A stretch of DNA of 60,172 bases from Ectocarpus siliculosus (taxonomy: Eukaryota; Sar; Phaeophyceae; Ectocarpales; Ectocarpaceae), in contig FN649752.1 in NCBI GenBank assembly GCA_000310025.1, forward strand, positions 1,748,159 to 1,808,330. Direction: 5' to 3'. Positions within the stretch are counted from its first letter, which is position 1; each line of letters starts with the position of its first letter. Position numbers and translations under genes: made by a program. The notes below the pieces were generated by a model that worked only from the letters and a program-made list of their open reading frames with translations, was not told where the DNA came from and made no database searches. Positions 35,301 through 47,300 of this stretch are shown here, piece by piece.

Positions 35301-38300
35301 CAACTTCATGAACACCTCGTGATTCAATTCCGACTGAACAAACGCTTGCTCAATGTCAAAGTGAAGAAATTCCAAATCATACTTGCACGCCAATGCTACC
35401 AACAAACGAATCGATGCAGCATTTGCAGTAGGCGAGAAAGTCTCAAGATAATCCAAACCATGCTTCTGCTTGAAGCCCTTCGCTACAAGCCTAGCCTTGG
35501 CCTTCATTATCTTGCCTGTTTCATCTGCTTTCCATTTGTAGACCCATCTAGCATCTATCACGTTACAGCCTATTGGAGCATTTACTGCTAACGCAAACGT
35601 TCCTGCTCTTAACAAGCCTTCAAATTCTACAGACATGGCTTCGTCCCAAATCGTGGAATACTTCGATTGGCGGGCTTCTAGATAGCTACCCGGTTCCGAC
35701 TCTACATCTTGAATTAGTACTTTCGGCAATTCCATTGCATCAGATGCTCTCTGTTCGACTAAGAGTGCCAATATTATTTCTGATGCGGAGATGGGTCCTA
35801 GAGTGGCCATGAGGCCGGGTACGCTCTGCTGATTTACTGCCCGAGTTTGCGCACGGGTTCTGCCTTCTCTGACTTCAACATTCTCATTCATAGCAGTGTT
35901 GTAACTAGCAAGCTCATGCCGCGCACGACGATTGGATGGTACGTGCGTAGCAGGGGGAAATGCCTCCGATTGTACCTCCTGCCCTCCCGGCTCAACCAAC
36001 TCTTGATCCAAACCTTCCTGACTCTCCGACTCTACCTCCTGCCCTCCCGGACCCGCCGATTCTGTCTGCCCTGTCTCCGGCCCTCCCTGCCCTCCCTCAT
36101 CGGAGAACTCGTCTGCTGGAGAAGACACAGGGGGAGCTGCGCTACTAGAGGAATTAATCGCGGGCGAAGATGGCATAGAGGGGGGTTGACCTACACTGCC
36201 TGCATCAACACTGCCAACCTCATCGATTGTTCCACCAGAGATATCACGTCGCAAAAGAATGTGGGGAACTCCTCTTCCTAAAAGCGGCCATACCTCAGCT
36301 TCTACATCGTCGTCACGTTCCTCCCCTCCCTGCTCTGCAACCTCTATCGGCAAGAGAGACGGTTGCGGTGGAGGGAGCTGTGACGGCAACGCTTCTCATG
36401 TCACATTCCTCGTTTCCTGAATAGTTCCAGCCCTCGTAAGTACTCTATGACAGTCACGCGGGTGGTCTCTTGAAGGACCGACATAAAAGCAAGCCTCACC
36501 CTTCGGTAGCAGCTTAGACGGACGCTGCCACCTACAGTACGCCGGTTTCAAAAACGGATACGGTCTAGCATGACTAGCTTCACCATGCCACATCTCATAC
36601 GGTGACTTACTGTCGGGGTTAGCGGAACAAGCTGTGTGGTTGATTGCTTCGCAAGCCCAATGCATCGCCTCAGCCCATAGTCTATCAGTCTTAGGTAATT
36701 GCACATGCCCAAACAAAACTTTTGCCTGAATACGAGCAGCCATTGCCGCCGCCTCAATCAATCCCAAACCACGCTCTGCAACACCGTTGTATTGGGGACT
36801 GTAAGCCGGGGTGAACTCTTGCTTAATCAAGAGCTCGTTGCACACGGACGCAAATTCTCCTCCGAAAAACTCCCCCCCATTGTCAGATCTAACAATCTCA
36901 ACCAATGATGGGATACCATCAGCACGCACACTTGCAAGGAAACTCCGGAAAGCACTCGCAGCGTCTGATTTACTTTTCAGGAAATACATCCATGTACGTC
37001 TTGTGAAATCATCCTTCACTATCATGGGGTAATGTTTACCCCCTACGGACGCAACGTCCTTCCGCCCTCCCAGGTCAACAACAACTCTGCCCAACTTTTT
37101 GTCTGATCTGCATTTTGTTTCATGAGCAATCCCTTTCTTGAATGCCTTCGACATCGAACATCCCGTACAAGCATGCATTTTACCGGTCAACTCGATACCT
37201 AGTCGCTTTGCAGTTGTACGAAGCAATCCCTCATGCGAATGAGCATAAATGTTACGAAACTCGTTCACATCCATCTTAGATTCATGCTTGGGGTTTGAAG
37301 GAGTGAGGGCAGTTAACACCGAACCAACAGATTCATCTTCAAGACGATACGCAGTCTTAAATAGCATGCCATCGAAGCTCTGAAAAATAGTATGTCCGTC
37401 GAAAACAGTCATCACACCATCAGGACCACCAAGCAAGGTAATTCCATGACTCACCACCAATATCTGCGCTGGGAGAAAAGGTGATATCCCAAGTTGGGAG
37501 ATTACAATACATGCTCCAACTCTACAGAAACTCACGTCAGCAGTCACAAACACCAACTCCAAGGTTCCAGACAGTGCTCTGGCTCAAGGGTAGAAAGTGA
37601 TTTTTCAACACTCGAAATGACTTGCTGGGGGAACCTGCATGCCTAGCCATGGTATTGAGAGAGTTCTTATTCAAACAGTCGAACAAAATCCACCTTGATA
37701 TCTCAGTCTGGCACAGCACACCCATGTAGTATGTTGTATCCTTTCTCTACCCAGGGGGTCAGATCGAATTCAATGCTTGCAATCGAAATCCCTACATGTT
37801 GCACAGAAACAAAAGCCTCATACAGATTATTGTTGTGGGCACTCAGTACAGACAATTGTGACCACGACGGATACAACACGTCCGTCCCGTCAAAAACAGA
37901 AGCTTTGGGAACTTTGAAAGGACTCCTACCCAAGGTTTCTCCTGTGTTATTAATGCCGGCCCAGGAATATATGTGTTTCCACTGGCGACACGTCCCCACC
38001 ACTCACTCGATGGAGTAGATGGGGGCGGAATGGAAGACTGGCTACCTAAAGCCCCACTAACCATTCCCGGAATGGAAGACTGACTATACACCTAAAGTCC
38101 CACTAACCATTCCCGAACCGAAAGACTGGCTACTACCCGAAGCCCCACTAACAGTTCCAATCGAACCAAAGCTTGCAGCACCAGCAGAGGGACGATTTAC
38201 AGCAGATGCATGACGGTTCAAGTCTGAGTCTAGAAGACTACTACTCCCAACTCTCACGCTGGACATGCCAAGGACTTGGGCACTGCTGCCCTTACCTCCC

Positions 38301-41300
38301 GCAGTCCTGCCAGTAGCATCTACAGGATGCCAACCGGCGTCGGTTCCGCCGCTGGCTCTACCACCAGCAGAGGAACGACAAACAACAATTACACGAAGGT
38401 TCAAGCCTGAGTCTGCAAGACTACTACTCCCAACCCACATGCTGGACATGCCAAAGCCTTGGACACTACTGTCCGTACCTCCCACAGTCCTGCCAGTGAC
38501 ATCCGATTGATGCACACCAGCATACTCTGTTCCGCCGCTTCCCGGCGCAGCAGCAAATGAAACAGAGGACTCCACCTGATCACCTCGTTGCCCAACAAGC
38601 GACTTGATTATGCTCGTGAGCTGGGACAACAGTGTCTCAATCGAATCCAGTCTCTCACCACCAATAACATCCTGCGAATCACCCGAAGGTGGGTCATCCA
38701 CATGATCCCCAGCAAGCCCACTCATCACGAAGCAAGGTGATCAATCTTCCTCCGTTCAGTCTTGACGTACAGTCCAAGGGGACAAGCAGCAGTCGACTGG
38801 TTCGCTATAGCGTGTTGGTAAACTCGTGGCTTCTGGGGAAAAGATGTTGTATTGATGAGACCTTGGACCAGGAGAACAGGTCAAAAGGTGGAGTGAGCTG
38901 GGTGCGCGAGCACCGCAGCATCAGCCATGTCGCTCGACCAACACACAAAACATGGAACTCGGACCAATGTACTATCCGACATACCGAGAACACGCTCGGG
39001 TCTATGAACCATCCGACATACCGAGAACACCATCCACGAAGAACATTCCTAGAAACATTCCTACCAAACGACAGTCCCGTTATTTGAACTTCCTGTTAGT
39101 GTTCTGCGCTACTTGTCGACACACAGCAGCAATAATCACGAACATCCTCCATTCTACAAAACATCCATACTAAATAGACTAGAGTCGTCCCTGTGTACCC
39201 TGGCACCCCCCCCCCTGGTCGAGTATAGTGCAAAGGAGGAGACAATCATGCCATTCTTCGCGAGGTAAAGCAGGTGAAGAATATGGGGACAAAAAGTGTC
39301 CCCAAAAGGCGATCCAGCCCTAAAGGGCTTAGCGCCGTGTTTGCAACATCTCTCCATCTTCTTCTGCACGGAAGCTGCTGTGCTTCTGTTACGCTACAAG
39401 CTCCACGAGCTATCACACCGACTAGCTAGCGTCGGTGGGCGTCAGCTTCTGCTGCTACGTGCTGGGGTACGCACACAATCAATCAGCATAATAGGTTATG
39501 AGCCTCTTGCTGCCCCATGCGGTTCGTCGACTTACAAGCGGGAAATGTGTCTTCACTTGGACGACTGGAATGTATACCGTCTTTCAGTGTTAAGATGTAC
39601 AGCATATCCACTATGCTACAAGTCAGCGCTGACTTGTGGTATTATATATGCTGTACATCTCAACAAAAGTACAACCGAACCGGGGTCCTTCAACTTGTTA
39701 CAGCTATAGGACGTCGTTTACTATTTGGGATTAGTTGGGTCGGGTTGTTCGGTCGGTCGGGTCCATCGAGCGGGCCTCGGGTAACCTTGCGTCGCCTTGC
39801 GTCAATCGAGACGCAGTCGCCCCGTCTGATGCCCTCTCCATGTCTTGGGAAAAAAGAAAGGCATTGCACGCAAGCAACTACCACTATGCAAACAGCAGTT
39901 TTAGGTATTCTCTCGTCGCAAATGATGGATTCCTATTTTCCATCTTGACGGGTTTAGATGTACAGGATATGATGATGATTGGTTTCTTCTATCCCACAGG
40001 TACTGACTGGATAGAAGTATGTAGGATTCATATGCTGAACCCACTACAACTAACTAACTGCAAGACAAAAAAATGAATGGTACCACCAACTCTGGCGTAC
40101 GTATTTACTTCTTGGTTAGTTGTGTGTGGTGATGATGCTCTTTGTTTCTTCGTGGTTACAGCAGTGAGTGCCGGCCCGCTCGTGAGAAACACGTCAGAAA
40201 CCGAGGCTGAGATTTTGGACAAAGTTAAGAAACGCCCTCTAAGAAATTGAGCATTATTGCGGCCCTGCGCTACATTATTATTCCCTACATTAGAATAAGC
40301 CTTTGCGCGGTGGTGGTGGTGGGGACAAAATAAAGTTTGAGCGTCGCTCAAAATAGATTAGTGTTTCTCATGAGCGGGCCGGCACTACTGCTGCTGTGTT
40401 CGTTCATGTGCAGGTGCGGCCGACGCTGGACGACAAGGCCTCGTTCGCGATCGATCGTGCTCGGCAACCTCCTCCTGATAGACACGGCCCGTGGCATTTT
40501 CTTCCCGACTCTCTGGACCCACGTCATCCAGCTCGGGGGAGACAAGATCGCCCTGGGGTACTGCGTCGGAGCGTTCAGTCTCGGGAGGTAACCTGTCTGT
40601 GGTCATCCTCACGCAGGCTACAACGCCGGCCCACTCAAAAAGAAAGTCCTTCTTTGATTGTACAGAAAATGTGAAAAGAGGGAATCGTCCTCGACAGACG
40701 TTGGGGAGTTTCTACCTTTATGAAGGTGGTCTCCACATTACCCCCCCCTTTTTTCGAGACTTTTTCTTGTTTTCCAGGCAAGAGAAGTCTTCTTGGGGTA
40801 ACCGGAACCCGACCGGCTGGCGGCGGGGCGATTCACATTCCTCACAATCTTCTGTACGTGTTTTACGGATTCGCTACGTCTGCCACGTTTACAGAAGTTC
40901 CGAGTTCGATAGCCAGTGCGTCCTCCCTTGGCCCACCCACCGTTTTTCTTTTTCCGTTTTTCGGAAGAAAATTTGGTGACCAGCGGGTTTTGAACCCGTG
41001 TCTTTAGCAACCAAAAGCAGACACTCTGACATCTCACGTCGACGCCATTGTGAAAAGAGGGAATCGTCCTCGACAGACGTTGGGGAGTTTCTACCTTTAT
41101 GAAGGTGGTCTCCACAAAAATACCACTTTATTGTTTACGAACACACTACTACAGTATTCCCGCAAGAAGCCCTGTGTTATAGGATTCAGATGTGTAGACG
41201 GAACATAGAAGAGAATGGTTCCTTCTAGAAGGCGCGGAGAGATGTAACTCCCCGCGGAAGGATAAAACAGGGGACATGATCTATTATAGTAGTAGCCCCT

Positions 41301-44300
41301 GCTTGTACTGAGGATCCTGCGCCCCTTGGTGTCGTTCCTACCGATACCCAAGGCAACAGCTACTGCTGCTGCTGTTCTCCAAGAGTAATAACAAGTGAGT
41401 TCTGTCTTCACGGGTCAACCAGACTTCATCACGCGTGCATACCACCACACTTGGCGTCGTCGGCTTATTCGTACGGTGCTGTCTGGGTTGGTTGTGTCTT
41501 GGCACGGTTTGGTGTTTTAGGCTGCTTCACGCGTGCATACCACCACACCTGGCTCAGATTGATGAAAGGGACTGATGAGCTCATAGAAGCCGGAACTCTT
41601 CTTGTAAAAGAGTGCCACATTGTTGCAAGCAAGACCCGTGATTGATTGCCCCCTGCTCCCGAGAGGTTTATTCGCGACGAAGAGTAAGATCACTCGGGGA
41701 ATAATTAGTGCCTCCCGGTGTTCGAGACGATGCCACATATTCGAGGTGCGTTCTCACTCGCATTAAAAATACACCGTAATATCCTCTGTCATAGCCTCCC
41801 GGGGCGATCGTCTCGCTTTTGTGAAACCGTACACGGCACGGCTATCTCAAAGATAGAGGGGCGATATTTCTAAAACCAAATCAATAACCCGGGGCGAAAA
41901 GGTCCTGGGGGACGTTCGTTGTCTCTTTTTTGCAGTGATGCACCTGCTGTATTGAACAACAGTGTACAGCACAGCGCTGACACGCTGACCCACACGATGT
42001 CGGGACTCAACAGCATCTATGAGACGATGATGGAAAGGAATGGATTTGTGAGCATCCCGCTTGTAACATCAACACCAAACCACTACCGGTACAGTACAAC
42101 AAATACGGCAACTGGCACACGCACGAGAAATTGAACGCTGCCACAATGGAATGCCGTCCGTGGGTTTGTGTGCGAACGCCCTGTGGGGCGCCCAAAATAG
42201 TTGCCGATAAACGAACGGACTCAATCAAAGGTAAAGGGGCGAAAAAATGAAAGAGAAAAAACAAGCGATACCCCAGGGGCTAATTGAAAGTTTTCGGGAT
42301 ATCACAGCGATTTTTACGGAGGGGGGGCGATGATAGAGGATATTACGGCAAGACAGCGCGGCTGTTGCCCGTGATCGGCCCTGTGAGAACAATGCTCCGT
42401 CCTCTCGAGGATGCGTGGTCAATGGGCTAACCGCTAAAAGACGTGTGTGTACAACATGATGAGTGCCCCCCCCCCGGCCGCCCCTCCTCCCCCTCCTCCC
42501 CCCGCCACCACAACGATTGCCCGCAGAACGCTCCTGTCGCCTGTTTTTGGGAGGATGTCCACGGAGCACGGCTACCGGCGAGCGTTTCTGATCTCCACGG
42601 TCCTCATTCCCTTCGCGTCTCTCTTCTATGCGGTGGCCGACAGCGTGTTAACGGTTTTCCTGTCGCAGCTCTTCCTAGGTACGTTAAAATCGGCATTGCT
42701 CATCGTTTGCTGACGACATGCAGGGTTGAACACGGGATACCTGCAGCACCTGCCCAATACGAGTTGATGGGAATTTGTGAGCGTATTTGTTAGATCCGAT
42801 GTGACACTGCACTGAAAACAATTGGTGTACAACTACACATTGTATAATACCAATTCGTTGACGGCGTCTCAGCTTGCGGCGCATGGCGCATGTCTTGTTG
42901 TGTGTGTCAGGCGTGCTCATGTTCGTTCGATGCGGTTGTTTTATGCGGAGGCCCCAGCACACGCGTTAAAATGGATTAATTAGTTTTGTGTCTTGCTTGA
43001 TTTCCTTCCAAACAGTCAATCGTTGATGAAGCGACACCAACGTAACGACGCTGAAGTCAATAGCTCTATAGCCGCCGCCGCTGCCGTTGTCCTGCTTCGT
43101 GTCTTTCACGACCAACTCGCACACCTGAGGTCAGGCATGGGAAGCGGAACGTTGGGAGTGACGCGGGCGTACGTGGCTGACAAGACAACGAAGGAGCAGC
43201 GAACCTACCTCCTCGCCTATACCACGTGAGAATGTCGCTTGACAGCCCTGCGACCGTTAACTGCCGTGGTGGTTCCAGAACAATGGCACCAGTAGTAGCC
43301 AAAGTAGACAAGCCGCTGCACATGATTGGGCGGGGGGGGGCGTACTCATGTTTTGCATGACTTAGCAGTTAGACCATTGACCTCGCGTCCTCTAGAAGGG
43401 GGGGGGGGGGGGGGTTGGAAAAACGTCAAGTGCCATTTAGCCGTGCTTGCTTCTTGTTGTACCTCGCTGCTTTTTTAAATGGTCCAAACCCTTCTGACTT
43501 ACACACCCCCCCCTCACCACCCTATGCCCCAACTACTCGAACACGAACGTCGTAAAGTTGAGCAAGTGCTGCACCCTCTGCTCGGAGTAGTGTCGCCCTA
43601 ATTTGTGCCAAACGTAAGTGTAAGCTGAAACGCTGTGATGCGCTTCGATCCATGCCGCTATCTACCAAGACCCGCCGCTGCCAGCTCCTCCTCCTTCACC
43701 TACCCGTTCACGCGCTCCTTGCTGCCACCAACGCTGTCCCATCGCGATGCGCCTTGTTTCTGACTACTGTCGCCGTCATGGACGCTCCTTCCCTGCCCTC
43801 TCGATGCCGTCTGCCTCGACACACGCACATCCCTTTACTTTGTTCGCCCCTCCTCTCAGATCTGTGCAGTACGCCGGGCTTACCGTCATGCCGATTCTGG
43901 GCGGGTTCTTCAGCTACCTGCTGGGCTCGACGGAGATCCCGCTGCTGGGGCGCTTCCTCTTGCTGACGCAGTTCACGGCCCCTGCCTTCTTCGTGGCGGC
44001 CATGTCCACCGTCTTGTTCTTGCTGCTCTGGTCTGTCTTCCAGGACGGTGAGGGGAAGTTGCGAAGGAGAAATTGTCTATAGGGGGTGAATTTTCTCTCA
44101 CACACGCCTTCTCCTACCTCAATGCCCTCTGGTCGGATCTTCGTGTCACCCCTCACCCTACCCTACCCCAGTTCCCCCTGTCATGGGAGGACTGTAGACG
44201 GAGAGATAAATGGTAAATGGTTTCTGTTCCCTCCAATGGTGTACTATCCGGGACGAGAGTGAAGAGTTGAATGGTTTGGTTGTGTTTGTTTAGTTTGTTT

Positions 44301-47300
44301 TCGTTTTTGTTGTGGTCTTTACCACCCGTTGTGCCCTCTCCCCCACCGTCGCGAGGATCATGCCGGCGCACACCGAGCTGTCCGATGACGATGACACTAC
44401 GCCAAGGACCAAACAATGTCACACCCGTCGCTGCCGGACATTCTCTTGAATGCCGGCAAGACTTCCTGTTGTCGCACCTTGGTGCTACAAATACTTCTGC
44501 CGGCTTCGGAGAAGAGTTGCTCTCTTTTTTCGGGTTGCATTCCAAGAGCTCCAAACAATTGTTTTCCCAACAAGTATTAGACGTAAACGTTTGGACAGCT
44601 TTTCGTAAATAGTGTATTCCTTTCGCCTCTGCAAGCACTCCCTCGCTCCGGAGCTGAAAGATTGCGTGGTCTCCCCGCCCGCCTGCCACTCACCGCCGCT
44701 TCCGCCGCCACTTCCCGGTTGCCACAGGAATTGAACAGAAGCCGGCCAAGACTAGTTCCTCTGGGAAGGAGCTGTCCGGAACTGCGTCGGGGGTCACCCT
44801 GACCACTGATCTAGGTAGCGACGACAGCGGCGGTCTTAGCGACGGCGATGTCCCTTACCAAGAACAGCAAGACCTTTGGCCGGCGGCGGAGGTTTCCCCT
44901 CCGGGAAGCGTCAGCAACAGCAGCAGCGGTGGTCGCACGGGAAGGGGAAGCCCCCCGTCGGTTGTCGGGCAGTACGTCGATACCTCCGGCGACGGCGACT
45001 CGGGCGGTAGCGACGACGACAAGGGAATGGGACATGTAGAAGGCGGGTATCAGACGGGGTTAGGGTCGGCGGGGAACAGAGCGGGAGTGCAAGCGGCCTT
45101 CCACGTATCAGCCGAGGATGAGGCGAAACACGGGGATGTGGTGGGAAGGGAGACGTCGACGCTGGGGGAAGGGGGTTGGCTCGCGCGGAATCTCTGGCTC
45201 CGCCTTCCGAGCAGGGGAGACATGCTTATCTACGGCGGTTTCCTCCTCAACGTCAGCACCAAGGGCACCATCTCGTGCTTCGAGACCATCGGCGCGGCGT
45301 ACGCGATTATAAATTTTTCGCTCACCAACGCAGAGGTGACACGGGGAGACAGAGAGGGGATACTGATCGGGAAAACGAGACGTTTTGGGGGGGATGCTGC
45401 TGCTCGAAGAGATGCGCAATACCCTCCCCGCTCTGTTCATGATAGCAAGCCAAGCGAAATCGCACGCGCCCACGCTAGTAAACGTGACCTTTACAAGGAT
45501 GCAATTCCCCAACAACAGCACGTTTCATCCTCTCCCTGTTTGGTGTACAAGGGCGGTCGGTATGATACACGAACCCTCGCATGGTGTGATCGATGATTTG
45601 GGAGTTACGGAGTCCCCTGTGCCTTGGGGTCTCGTGGTTCACCTCTGCTCGTGCTCCGTGTGCGTCAATACGACTGATGACCAAACTAATGGAAGTTTAT
45701 CTTATATCTTATATATCTCTACATGGATCGGCTGCTAGGGTACCAACGTCTGGTCACCCGCCTAATTCGCGAGTAAAACATGCCGAACATATATTCTACG
45801 AAACTCCATTTATTTCAGGCCGGCTCCATTTTCGCGGCCTGCGGAGCGATCGGCGTGGTCACCCTTCTGTCCATGCGGCTCTTGTGCAAGCACTTCAACG
45901 ACATCCAGCTGGTCCTGGGAGGGGTGTCGCTCATGATCGTGACGTGCGCCATGCTGGCCTTGCCTCCCACGTTCATTGGCTTGCACGTGTTCATCGCGGC
46001 GGTGTTCTTGGTATACTCCATCGGATATCCTATCGGCCACACGGCGGTGAGTTTTATCTTCGTTTCTCTTCGTTCGGCGGCGCGTTGAGGTCTCCCAGTC
46101 CATGTCTATTCTTGGCTAGATTTTCGTCCGTTTGTATTGGGCAAGCCGCGAGTCGCCCTGACTCTCCGTTTCATGTTCTTGTCGGAGCACGCACGGTGTA
46201 AGTGCTCCTTGAGCCTGAGGCCGTTTGTGCGGTGCGTTCCTGTTCTCTTCCTGCTGGAAGTTTAAGTGTAGGCTCTCGAACCCATAAACATGTCGGTTGA
46301 TTCAGGCGGTGCAATAAGCGGTGGGACAGCTTTCCTTCTTGACTACAATACCTTGAGCCCACCTTTGTGGCCACGTAATTTGTTTGGACGCCTTTGAACA
46401 GAGGGAAGGAAGGAAGTTATACGTCACGGTGTCAAAGGTGAACACAAGAACGGCATCAACCTCGCGTACTCGAGAGAGGGCGACACCGGCGGCGCGGGGC
46501 TCGCAACGTTACCGCACTGCTCTACGTCGGTTGTCATTTTCTCCCTAACCCGTGTTAGTTCGTGCAGTACGTCGCTCGGCATGTTAGGGTCGCCATCAAG
46601 CGGTCCCCCTTGTCGACATGCACCCCCACCCCCGAAAGGTTTAAGAAACCACCCACATCGGCTGTGCCGCATCGTTCCGCAGGTTCTGGCATTGTTCTCG
46701 AAGGTGGTGGGAGCCCAACCCCAGGGAACACTGATGGGCTGGTTTGGATCGGCCGGCGCAATATCCCGTGCTAGTTTCCCCGTCCTCGCTGGTGAGCCCC
46801 CCCCCCCCCCCCCCCCCCCCCACATTTTATCCCAAAAAAAAACCTCCCCCCACNNNNNNNNNNNNNNNNNNNNNNNNNNNNNNNNNNNNNNNNNNNNNNN
46901 NNNNNNNNNNNNNNNNNNNNNNNNNNNNNNNNNNNNNNNNNNNNNNNNNNNNNCCCCCCCCGGGGGGGTGGGGGGCCCCCCCCCCCGGGGGGGGCCCCCC
47001 CGGCCCCCGGGGGGGGGCCCCGCCCCGGGGGGGGGGGGGGGCCCCCCCCCCGGGGCCCCGGGGGGGGGGGGGGGGGCCGGCCGGGCCCCGCCCCCCGGCG
47101 GGGGCCCCCCCCCCCCGGGGGGGGCCCCCCCCCCCCCCCCCCCCTCCGCAGGTGTAAGGTCGAACGATAACGTCTGCCCACATCATTATAGGTAGTGATG
47201 ATACCTCACAGATCCTATGAAGCAATAGGGAGCATGCGGTAGATAGTCGCAGCTCTGCTGGGAGTTGACACGTGGCGATATAACGCCAAGAAAGAAGGGG

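Larger units (their letters stand above)
33729..39144 (-). mobile_element. Ty1/Copia LTR retrotransposon, recently inserted
   Basis: The element is 5416 bp and reads on the minus strand. Two 332-bp LTRs start TGTTGG and end GAACA, and read as identical. A 5-bp target duplication TCCTC flanks it, and a purine tract AAGGGAGGG abuts the 3' LTR (34061-34069). The order gag, integrase, reverse transcriptase, RNase H is the Copia order. The coding part is damaged: a TGA splits pol at 36396-36398, the gag frame breaks in a tandem repeat, and no protease or zinc knuckle is visible. Identical LTRs imply recent insertion, perhaps mobilised by proteins of a related copy. It lies in antisense in the proposed first intron of the carrier gene. 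Confidence 0.93.
40670..41116 (-). mobile_element. Miniature LTR (TRIM-like) element with tRNA-like insert
   Basis: Two perfect 68-bp direct repeats (40670-40737 and 41049-41116) begin TG and end CA. On the minus strand the 3' repeat is preceded by A and G runs (AAAAAAGGGGGGGG, then TAA), like a polypurine tract. One base after the 5' repeat a TGGCG... stretch begins, where a primer-binding site would sit. The 311-bp interior has no coding capacity. Flanks share AAAA, compatible with a 4-5-bp target duplication, although low complexity makes that weak. The size and structure fit a TRIM. Identical repeats suggest recent movement. It lies in intron 2 of the carrier gene. Confidence 0.7.

Noticed and set aside
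34179-36281. Plus-strand frames inside the Copia element
   Set aside because: They are shadows of the minus-strand pol frame, which has intact catalytic motifs.
40974-41047. Functional tRNA gene
   Set aside because: The T arm is convincing, but the acceptor stem pairs at only about four positions and no 7-base anticodon loop forms. It also lies inside a transposable element.
46581-47225. Several Gly/Pro-rich frames spanning the N gap
   Set aside because: They run through N bases and homopolymer artefacts. Only the carrier exons at 46683-46791 and 47453-47646 are supported.
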